From assembly GCF_003703975.1 (NCBI RefSeq), contig NZ_QTJY01000009.1, positions 124,001-188,000 on the forward strand: a DNA stretch of 64,000 nt, given 5' to 3'. The stretch's first letter is position 1. The number at the start of each line of letters is the position of its first letter. This document shows, piece after piece, positions 7,934 to 15,067 of the stretch. The notes under the pieces were generated by a model that did no database searches, had not been told where the DNA came from, and worked only from the letters and a program-made list of their open reading frames with translations. Made by a program: the position numbers and the translations under genes. This DNA comes from Larkinella soli. Lineage in GTDB: Bacteria; Bacteroidota; Bacteroidia; Cytophagales; Spirosomataceae.

Positions 7934-9355
7934 ATGAAAACCCGCTTCACAACCCTTGTTTGCTGCGCCCTGGCCACGGCAGCTTCCTTCGCCCAGACGC
8001 CCTTTTCGCACGGGCGGCTGCGGGTGTCGGACAATGGGCGCTATCTGGTGCATCAGGACAACACGCCGTTCTTTTATCTCGGCGATACGGCCTGGGAGCT
8101 GTTTCACCGGCTCAACCGCGACGAGGCCGACCGCTACCTGAAACGCCGGGCCGAACAGGGCTTCACGGTGGTGCAGGCCGTGGCCCTGGCCGAACTCGAC
8201 GGCCTGAACACCCCCAACGCCAACGGCGACAAACCGCTGACGGACAACGATCCGGCCAAACCGAACGAAGCCTATTTTCAGCACGTCGACTGGATCGTCG
8301 ACAAGGCCGCTTCCTATGGCATCGTGGTCGGGCTGCTGCCCACCTGGGGCGACAAACTCCACAAATCGACCTGGGGCGCCGGGCCGGAAATCTTCAATAC
8401 CGACAACGCCCGGGGCTTCGGCCGCTGGATCGCCAAACGGTATGCCGGCCGCGACAACATCATCTGGATTCTGGGCGGTGACCGCAACCCCCGCGAAGGC
8501 ACCCAGGACGTGGCCGTCTGGCGGGCCATGGCCGAGGGCATCCAGGAGGGCGCCGGCGGCCCCGACCGCGCCCTGATCAGCTACCACCCGCAACCCACCG
8601 GCGACATTCCCGTGGGTGGCTCGGCCAAATGGTTTCATCAGGATAGCTGGCTGGATTTCAATATGTTCCAGAACGGCCACTGCCGCGACACGCCCGTCTG
8701 GGATCACATCGCCGGAGTCTATGACCTGAAACCGGTGAAACCGGTCATGGACGCCGAACCGATCTATGAGGACCACCCCGTCTGCTTCAACGCGAAGGAC
8801 CTTGGTACGTCCAACGCCTACGACGTCCGGAAGGTTGCCTACCTCGACCTGTTTGCGGGGGCGCACGGACATACCTACGGCTGCCACGACATCTGGCAGA
8901 TGTATGCGCCCAACCGCCAGCCCGTCAACGGTCCGCACATGCCGTGGTACGAAGCCGTCGAACTGCCCGGCGCCGGCCAGATGGGCCACATCCGGCGGCT
9001 GATCGAATCCCGGCCGGTGCTGGACCGCATCCCGGACCAGTCGCTGCTGGTCGATCCGATCACCAACCCCGCCGAGCGGCAGCAGGCCACCCGGGGCCGG
9101 GATTACGCCTTCGTGTACTCGGCCGCCGGAAAACCGTTTACCCTCAATATGGGCAGAATTTCGGGTGCCGAGGTGACGGCCACCTGGTTCGATCCGCGCT
9201 CGGGTAAGACCAAAACGGCCGGCTCCTTCCCGAACCGGAACCGGCAGACCTTTACGCCCCCGGACAGCGGCTACGGCCACGACTGGGTGCTGATCCTGGA
9301 CGATGCGACGAAGAAGTACGCCCTGCCCGTAGCCGCCAATCAGCAGAAGCCATGA
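7934..9355 (+). CDS. Secreted GH140-type (DUF4038) apiosidase-like glycosidase
   Basis: 473 residues. A Sec signal (1-21, ASFAQ) leads into a DUF4038 TIM barrel starting LRVSDNGRYLVHQDNTPFFY, followed from about 380 by the small beta-sandwich 'collagen-binding-like' domain usual in this family. Candidate catalytic acids are Asp183 in ILGGDRN and Glu275 in VMDAEP, placed as in clan GH-A enzymes. The Bacteroides founder of GH140 removes D-apiose from rhamnogalacturonan II. The gene lies inside an operon with an ApnO-like enzyme and a sugar importer. Its stop overlaps the start of the next gene (ATGA), showing translational coupling. Another DUF4038 specificity is possible. Confidence 0.82.
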   Translation: MKTRFTTLVCCALATAASFAQTPFSHGRLRVSDNGRYLVHQDNTPFFYLGDTAWELFHRLNRDEADRYLKRRAEQGFTVVQAVALAELDGLNTPNANGDKPLTDNDPAKPNEAYFQHVDWIVDKAASYGIVVGLLPTWGDKLHKSTWGAGPEIFNTDNARGFGRWIAKRYAGRDNIIWILGGDRNPREGTQDVAVWRAMAEGIQEGAGGPDRALISYHPQPTGDIPVGGSAKWFHQDSWLDFNMFQNGHCRDTPVWDHIAGVYDLKPVKPVMDAEPIYEDHPVCFNAKDLGTSNAYDVRKVAYLDLFAGAHGHTYGCHDIWQMYAPNRQPVNGPHMPWYEAVELPGAGQMGHIRRLIESRPVLDRIPDQSLLVDPITNPAERQQATRGRDYAFVYSAAGKPFTLNMGRISGAEVTATWFDPRSGKTKTAGSFPNRNRQTFTPPDSGYGHDWVLILDDATKKYALPVAANQQKP

Positions 9356-10302
9356 AGGCCGCCGTCCTGTGCCTGGCCGTCGGGTGGGCCTTGCCCGGTT
9401 TTACACAGACCGTCGGACACCGTCTGCTGACGACCAGCATCCGCACCGGCAATACGGAGGTGTTTTCGGTCGATCCCGTCACGGGCGATGCCTTCAACAT
9501 CACCAAAAGTCCGGGCAGCGAGGAACGGTACCCGGTCTGGTCGCCCGACGGGCGGCAGGTGGTTTTTACCTCCAACCGGGCCGGCAGCGGCACGTCCACG
9601 ACCTTCAACCTCTTTATCGCCAACGCCGACGGGACCGGCGTCCGGCGGCTGACCGACCAGCCCGAGGGTGTCGTGTACTACTTTCCGAGCTGGACCGCCG
9701 ACGCCGGACGCATCTATTTCAATATCGCCGACGATGCGAAAGGCAAGGCGAAGATCGGCTACGTGACGCCCGACGGAAAGCAGTATGTGGAGGTGGCCGA
9801 CGGGCGCGACGGAGCCATTTCGCCGGACGGCAAAACCATTGCCTTTACGAAGAAGGTGAACAAGGGCTTCTGCGTATTCGCCATGAACGCCGACGGCTCC
9901 GGTGTCCGGCAGCTGACGCGGCACGAAGACGAAATGGGCGCGGTGTCGCCGGTCTGGTCGCCCGACGGGCGGCACATTCTGTTCAGCGATCAGGTCGGCG
10001 AAGCCCTCGAACTGTTCATCTGCGATGCCGACGGGTCGAACCTCCGCCAACTGACGAAGCTCGGGAAAATCAGCTCCTCGGGGGCGTGGTCGCCCGACGG
10101 GAGCCAGATTACGTTCCGGGTGACGGAAGACGCCTACTGGCGCAGCACCGACACCCGCGACCGGGCCTACGCCGACAAGCGTGCCGACAAGCGGCCGGTC
10201 TGGATCATCGGCGCCGACGGCTCCGATCCGCACGTGATCGAAGTATTACGGTATCAATGCGCCATTGACGGCAGCCGGGCCGCATGGCGTCCTGTGCGTT
10301 AA
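9352..10302 (+). CDS. Exported TolB-like PD40 beta-propeller
   Basis: 316 residues with a short signal peptide (about 1-17). The body is at least five PD40/WD40-like blades, each with the motif WSPDGRQVVFTS or close variants (YPVWSPDG, SPVWSPDG, GAWSPDG) and 'NADGTGVRRLT' turns. Such propellers bind ligands or proteins or act as lyases (the oligogalacturonide lyase fold is related), but no catalytic residue can be named. It overlaps the glycosidase gene by 4 bases, so it is probably made in fixed ratio with it. A role in handling plant cell-wall oligosaccharides or as a glycosidase partner is inference. Confidence 0.8.
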   Translation: MKAAVLCLAVGWALPGFTQTVGHRLLTTSIRTGNTEVFSVDPVTGDAFNITKSPGSEERYPVWSPDGRQVVFTSNRAGSGTSTTFNLFIANADGTGVRRLTDQPEGVVYYFPSWTADAGRIYFNIADDAKGKAKIGYVTPDGKQYVEVADGRDGAISPDGKTIAFTKKVNKGFCVFAMNADGSGVRQLTRHEDEMGAVSPVWSPDGRHILFSDQVGEALELFICDADGSNLRQLTKLGKISSSGAWSPDGSQITFRVTEDAYWRSTDTRDRAYADKRADKRPVWIIGADGSDPHVIEVLRYQCAIDGSRAAWRPVR

Positions 10303-10324
10303 CGGTATACTCTCAACTCCGCCC

Positions 10325-11293
10325 ATGCGTACCCTGCTGAACGACCGGGTTTACTCGCTCGCCCTCACCATCGGACTGATCGGTCTGGTGGCGGCCCTGG
10401 TATTCCCTCAGACCTTTCCCACCTTCGGCAACCTGAGCCAGGTACTGCTGAACCTTTCCATCGACACCATCGTGGCCGTGGGCATGATGATCCTGCTCAT
10501 CAGCGGGGTGTTCGACCTGTCGGTCGGGTCGGTGGTGGCGTTTTCGGGCGGCATCGCGGCTTATGTCATGAGCACGCTGGGGTGGCCGGTAGCGGCCGGG
10601 GTGCTGGCCGGGCTGCTGAGCGCCGGGCTGGTCGGGCTGGTCAACGGGTATCTGATTGCCTATCAGGGTATTAATCCGATGATTCAGACGCTGGCAATGA
10701 TGGGCATCGTGCGGGGTGGGGCGCTGCTGGTCAGCGGGGCTGTCGGGACGCGGGTGCTGCCTTACTGGTTCAATGCCATCAGCCAGTCGAAGCTGCTGGG
10801 CGTGCAGATGCCGGTCTGGTATATGTTGCTGACGGTGGGCGTTTTTGCTTTCCTGGCCAACCGGACGGTGTTTTTCCGGCGGTATTATTACATCGGCGGC
10901 AACGAGCGGGCCGCCGATCTGTCGGGCATCCGGGTCCGGCGGATGAAACTCTGGAGCTTTGTGCTGACCTCCCTGCTGGCCGGAGTGGCGGGGCTGTTGC
11001 TGGCTTCCCGGCTGGGAACCGCCCTGCCCACGGCCGGTCGGGGCCTCGAACTGCGGGTCATCACCGCCGTCATCCTCGGCGGGGCCAGTCTGGCCGGCGG
11101 GCACGGACGCATCCTCGGGGCCCTGCTGGGCGCGCTCTTCATGGGGCTGGTCAGCAACGTCATGATCCTGTCGCGGGTGACGGGCTACTGGCAGGAAATT
11201 ATCCTCGGGCTGATCCTGATTACCGTCGTCTGGGCCGATCTGGCCCTTCGCAAACAAACCCACCGGCTCCACCCCCGGCGCATGCTCTCATGA
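10325..11293 (+). CDS. Sugar ABC importer permease (RbsC type)
   Basis: 322 residues from the ATG at 10325, chosen because the longer frame begins inside the preceding gene. It has about eight to ten hydrophobic segments and the RbsC/AraH signature ISGVFDLSVGSVVAFSGGIA near residue 60. IYYIGGNERAA-type and 'VILGGASLAGGHG' stretches, typical of the ATPase-contacting loop and the last third of these permeases, follow. It forms the inner-membrane channel for the binding protein at 11290, which it overlaps by 4 bases (ATGA). The ATPase is encoded on the opposite strand at 2309. ABC sugar import is uncommon in Bacteroidota, which mostly use SusCD with MFS or SSS carriers. Confidence 0.92.
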   Translation: MRTLLNDRVYSLALTIGLIGLVAALVFPQTFPTFGNLSQVLLNLSIDTIVAVGMMILLISGVFDLSVGSVVAFSGGIAAYVMSTLGWPVAAGVLAGLLSAGLVGLVNGYLIAYQGINPMIQTLAMMGIVRGGALLVSGAVGTRVLPYWFNAISQSKLLGVQMPVWYMLLTVGVFAFLANRTVFFRRYYYIGGNERAADLSGIRVRRMKLWSFVLTSLLAGVAGLLLASRLGTALPTAGRGLELRVITAVILGGASLAGGHGRILGALLGALFMGLVSNVMILSRVTGYWQEIILGLILITVVWADLALRKQTHRLHPRRMLS

Positions 11294-12300
11294 AACGAAT
11301 CGTTATTCTGCTCGCCCTGCTGGCGGCCGCCTGCGAACTGCCGCCCCGCAACACCGCCACCACGACGGCCCTCCGCACCGCCGACACCACCCTGACCGGG
11401 GCCGTGGAGGAATACGTGATGGTGACTACCGCCGTCACGATGCCGATGTACGTCAACCACGACCAGGCCACCTTCCGGCGCTGGGGTGAAAAACGCGGGG
11501 TCCGGGTGTCCATCCTCGGCCCGGCCGACTGGGACGTTCCCGCGCAGATCAGCACCATCGAGGAGGTGATCGGCACACGGCCGTCGGGCTTGCTCATCAA
11601 CGGCACTGACCCCGCCCTCGGCCCCGTCATCGACAAAGCGGTGGCGGCCGGTATCCCGACCGTCGTCTACGACTCCGACATCCCGAACTCCCGGCGGCAC
11701 GCTTTTCTCGGCACCGACTGGTACCAGATCGGAAAGATGCAGGGCGAAGAAATGGTGCGGCTGCTCAACGGCAGGGGCAAGATCGCCTACATGGGCATTC
11801 TGGGCCTGACCAACATGGAAGCCGGTTTTCAGGGGCTGCTCGATGTAGTGAAAAAGCACCCCGGTATTGAGGTGGTCGGGAAATTCGACGACAAGGCTAA
11901 CGTGGAGGAAGCCACCCGCATCACCTCCGACCTGCTGGCCGCTCATCCGGACCTGGCCGGTCTCTGCGGTTTCGACTCCAACTCCGGCCCCGGCATCGCG
12001 CTGGCCGTGCAGGAAGCCGGGAAGGCCGGCAAGGTGAAGATCACGACCGTAGACTGGGAGCCGGAACACCTGCAACTGGTCAAAGCCGGGGTCATTCAGA
12101 TGCTGGCGGGCCAGAAAAGGGAGTTGTTCACCTGGTACGGCGCCCAGTTTCTGTACGACATGGTGCACCAGACCAACCGCCTGTCGGGCAACGACGCCCG
12201 GGCCGGGCTGACCAACGTCCCGGCCACGGTCAACACCGGTCTGATCCGCATCACGCGGGAGAACGTGGACGAGTTTCTGAATACCGCACCGGCGCAGTGA
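11290..12300 (+). CDS. Sugar-binding lipoprotein of ABC importer (RbsB type)
   Basis: 336 residues. A lipobox at LLAAAC (Cys15) indicates a lipid-anchored periplasmic binding protein, unlike the free RbsB of E. coli. The body is the Peripla_BP_4 fold: repeated phrases such as VIDKAVAAGIPTVVYDSD, FLGTDWYQIGKMQGE and LAGLCGFDSNSGPGIALAVQ match the hinge and sugar-contact loops of ribose/xylose-type binders. It is last in the plus operon and overlaps the permease. It is the component that sets importer specificity. D-apiose binders of this class are known, and the operon makes apiose the best guess, but no residue here proves it. Confidence 0.9.
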   Translation: MKRIVILLALLAAACELPPRNTATTTALRTADTTLTGAVEEYVMVTTAVTMPMYVNHDQATFRRWGEKRGVRVSILGPADWDVPAQISTIEEVIGTRPSGLLINGTDPALGPVIDKAVAAGIPTVVYDSDIPNSRRHAFLGTDWYQIGKMQGEEMVRLLNGRGKIAYMGILGLTNMEAGFQGLLDVVKKHPGIEVVGKFDDKANVEEATRITSDLLAAHPDLAGLCGFDSNSGPGIALAVQEAGKAGKVKITTVDWEPEHLQLVKAGVIQMLAGQKRELFTWYGAQFLYDMVHQTNRLSGNDARAGLTNVPATVNTGLIRITRENVDEFLNTAPAQ

Positions 12301-12329
12301 CCGGCACCGGACGTTTTTCTGTTCACAAG

Positions 12330-12347
12330 CGGACAACCGGCTGTCCG
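12330..12347. promoter_or_regulatory. Inverted repeat, possible activator site
   Basis: CGGACA-ACCGGC-TGTCCG, a perfect 6+6 inverted repeat. It is centred about 75 bp upstream of the -24/-12-like element at 12410, the usual distance for a sigma-54 enhancer-binding protein. A weak terminator for the preceding operon is a less likely reading because no T-tract follows. Confidence 0.45.
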
Positions 12348-12409
12348 AATCCGTACAGGCTGCGCGGAGAAACCGGCCCGCAGGGACAGAAATGGCGCTT
12401 TTAGGCGTG

Positions 12410-12425
12410 TGGCATAGGAGTTGAG
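12410..12425 (+). promoter_or_regulatory. Sigma-54-like -24/-12 promoter
   Basis: TGGCAT-AGGAG-TTGAG matches the consensus TGGCAC-RNNNN-TTGCW at 9 of 11 informative positions, including the GG and TTG cores with correct spacing. The FtsX gene begins at 12468, about 30 bases after the expected start of transcription. Confidence 0.5.
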
Positions 12426-12467
12426 CACGTTTGGAAAAACAGCGTGTCACTTTAACCTATCCACACC

Positions 12468-14936
12468 ATGTTTTTCAACTACCTCAAGATCACGCTGCGA
12501 AACCTCTGGAGGAATCAGGTTTACAGCGCCGTCAATATTCTCGGGCTGGCCGTCGGCATCGCCAGTTTTCTGCTCATCACCCTCTTCGTTAAGGACGAAC
12601 TGAACTTCGACCGCTTCCTGCCCGGTGCCGACCGTATCTATCAGGTGAATCTCTTTGGTAACTTCGGCGGTACCGAACTGAAAGTCAACGCATCTCCTCC
12701 GCCCGTGGGCCGGACGATGCAGACCGATTATCCCGAAGTGGAAGCCTATACCCGGACCTTTGAACCCATCGACGTGGTCGTACAGCGGGAGCAGGGCGGC
12801 AAAATCGACAAGTCGTTCACCGAGGCCAATATTCTGGCGGTGGATTCCAATTTTCTGGACGTCTTCCGGTTTCCGGTGCTGGCCGGGCAGGCGGTTTCCT
12901 GTCTGCGGGAGCCGACCTCCGTCGTCATCACCGAAACCACCGCCCGGAAATACTTCGGCACCCCCGACGTGCTGGGCCGGACACTGAAAATCAACGGCAA
13001 CCCGCATCAGATTACCGCCGTCCTGGCCGACCTGCCCACGCGTTCCACCCTTCAGTTCGATTTCCTCACGCCCCTTAAAAATTACCAGGTCGTTACCTAC
13101 TTCGACTGGAGCTGGGTCTGGCTCAACGTAAACACCTTCGTCCGGCTGGCCCCGCAGGTGGCCGCGCAGCCGGAGCGCGTCCGGGCGCTGGAGGCCAAGT
13201 TTCCGCAGATGGTGCGCACCCACGCGGCCCAGGCCTTTGCCCGCATCGGCCAGCCGCTGGAGGAGTTTTACCGGAAAGGCGGCCACTGGGACTTCCGGCT
13301 TCAGCCCCTGACCGACATTCACCTGCATTCGGCCGACCTTTCGACGGGTTTTACGAACCTCGGCGATGCCGGCCAGACCCGGACGTTTGTCGTCGTGGCC
13401 CTGTTCATCGTGGTGCTGGCCTGCGTCAACTTCATGAATCTCTCGACGGCCCGTTCGGTCCGGCGGGCGAAGGAGGTAGGCGTCCGCAAGGTGCTCGGCT
13501 CACAGAAAACCGCCCTGATCCGCCAGTTTCTGACCGAATCGCTGCTCTACAGCGTGCTGGGTACGTTGCTGGCGCTGATGCTGGTTTCGCTCAGTATGCC
13601 GCTGTTCAACCAGCTGGCCGGCAAGGCATTCACTACCAATGACCTGCTGACGCCCGACCTGCTGGCGGTCATCCTCGGTCTGACCGTCGTCGTCGGACTG
13701 CTGGCGGGCAGTTACCCGGCTTTTTACCTGACGGCTTTCAACCCGATCGAAACGCTGAAGAACGGGCTGCTGAAAACTGCCCCGGCTCACCGGCTGGTCC
13801 GCAACGGGCTGGTGGTGTTTCAGTTTGCCGTATCCACGGCCCTCATCATCGGCACCGTCGTCGTATTCGGGCAGCTGCGCTACAGCCAGACCAAGGATCT
13901 GGGCCTCGACAAGGAGAACGTGCTGGTCATCACGAACGTCAACCGGCTGAATGCCGGGGGAGAAGCGTTCCGGCAGGAACTGAAGCGCTTCCCGGAAGTA
14001 CTCAACGCCAGCTTCACGACCAGCATCCCGCTGAAAGGCGGTTTCGGCGATTTTTATGTCCCGCAGCAGACGAAAACCGACCGGCAGGTGGCCAAAGACC
14101 TGACGCTCTATTCCTTCATGACCGACTATGATCTGGTGCCCACCCTGAAGATCAAACTCCTGAAAGGCCGCAACTTCTCCCCGGATTTCTCCGACTCGCT
14201 CTCGGTCATTCTGAACGAAACCGCCGTGAAAACCATCGGCTGGAAGGACCCCATCGGCAAGACGCTGATGTATCCGGGCGGACGCCGGGAATCCTACACG
14301 GTCGTCGGGGTGATGAAGGACTTCGACATGCAGACCGTCCGTTCGCCGATGGTGTCGTTCGGGCTGTTCCATACCTCCTCGAAAAGCTATACCGTGCCGA
14401 ATCCCTACCTGGCGGTACGGGTGCGGGGCGGCAGCCTCGAAGCGGCTTTGAAGCGGGCGGAAGCGCAGTGGAAACGCTTTGCGCCCGACACGCCCTTCGA
14501 CTATACTTTCCTGGACAACGAGTTTGCGCAGGCTTACCGCACCGACCGGCAGACGGGCCGGGTGGTCGGCATCTTCACGGCCTTAGCCATCTTCATCGCC
14601 TGTCTCGGTTTATTCGGCCTGACCACCTTCGCGGCCGAGCAGCGGATGAAGGAGATCGGCGTGCGGAAGGTGCTGGGGGCCAGTGTGGCCAGCGTCGTTC
14701 TGCTGTTGTCGAAAGACTTTCTGAAACTGGTGCTGATCGCCATCGCAGTGGGGGCACCCATCGCCTGGTACGGTATGCAGCGCTGGCTGAAAAACTTCGC
14801 CTACCGCATCGACCTGGAATGGTGGATGTTCGCCGGAGCCGGTGGCCTGGCCGTGGGAATCGCCCTGCTGACGGTCTCGTTCCAGTCCGTGCGGGCGGCC
14901 CTGATGAACCCGGTGAAAAGCCTGCGGAGCGAGTGA
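12468..14936 (+). CDS. MacB/FtsX-type ABC permease
   Basis: 822 residues with the Bacteroidota double-FtsX plan. There is an N-terminal membrane segment (about 20-42) after MFFNYLKITLRNLWRN, then a periplasmic MacB core, a first FtsX domain (about 300-430, with STARSVRRAKEVGVRKVLGS), a second MacB core and a second FtsX domain (about 690-815, with RMKEIGVRKVLGASV). It ends NPVKSLRSE. These proteins couple an ATPase to mechanical work on envelope lipoproteins or peptides, or to export. No ATPase gene is next to it. It stands behind a sigma-54-like promoter and is followed directly by a 103-bp palindromic repeat. The substrate is unknown. Confidence 0.9.
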   Translation: MFFNYLKITLRNLWRNQVYSAVNILGLAVGIASFLLITLFVKDELNFDRFLPGADRIYQVNLFGNFGGTELKVNASPPPVGRTMQTDYPEVEAYTRTFEPIDVVVQREQGGKIDKSFTEANILAVDSNFLDVFRFPVLAGQAVSCLREPTSVVITETTARKYFGTPDVLGRTLKINGNPHQITAVLADLPTRSTLQFDFLTPLKNYQVVTYFDWSWVWLNVNTFVRLAPQVAAQPERVRALEAKFPQMVRTHAAQAFARIGQPLEEFYRKGGHWDFRLQPLTDIHLHSADLSTGFTNLGDAGQTRTFVVVALFIVVLACVNFMNLSTARSVRRAKEVGVRKVLGSQKTALIRQFLTESLLYSVLGTLLALMLVSLSMPLFNQLAGKAFTTNDLLTPDLLAVILGLTVVVGLLAGSYPAFYLTAFNPIETLKNGLLKTAPAHRLVRNGLVVFQFAVSTALIIGTVVVFGQLRYSQTKDLGLDKENVLVITNVNRLNAGGEAFRQELKRFPEVLNASFTTSIPLKGGFGDFYVPQQTKTDRQVAKDLTLYSFMTDYDLVPTLKIKLLKGRNFSPDFSDSLSVILNETAVKTIGWKDPIGKTLMYPGGRRESYTVVGVMKDFDMQTVRSPMVSFGLFHTSSKSYTVPNPYLAVRVRGGSLEAALKRAEAQWKRFAPDTPFDYTFLDNEFAQAYRTDRQTGRVVGIFTALAIFIACLGLFGLTTFAAEQRMKEIGVRKVLGASVASVVLLLSKDFLKLVLIAIAVGAPIAWYGMQRWLKNFAYRIDLEWWMFAGAGGLAVGIALLTVSFQSVRAALMNPVKSLRSE

Positions 14937-14937
14937 T

Positions 14938-15040
14938 ACCACCCCCCGGCCCCCTCCTTGCTAAGGAGGGGGTGGCTTCGCAGAACCTGAAAATGGCGGA
15001 GCACTCCCCCTCCTTTCCGAGGAGGGGGCCGGGGGGTGGT
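14938..15040. repeat. Palindromic repeat family A, 103-bp composite
   Basis: The outer arms begin ACCACCCCCCGGCCCCCTCC (14938) and end as its complement at 15040. Inside are two smaller hairpins (loops at 14960-14962 and near 15016) separated by a 15-base variable core. The copy at 20947-21049 is the same length and is its near reverse complement. It starts one base after the stop of the FtsX gene and is not a transposase-bearing element. Confidence 0.85.
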
Positions 15041-15067
15041 CTGATGTTAAACCTAACCCAATATACC

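Noticed and set aside
14468-15067. 200-codon upstream extension of the second FtsX gene
   Set aside because: It runs through the end of the previous FtsX gene and the repeat; the family start is at 15068.
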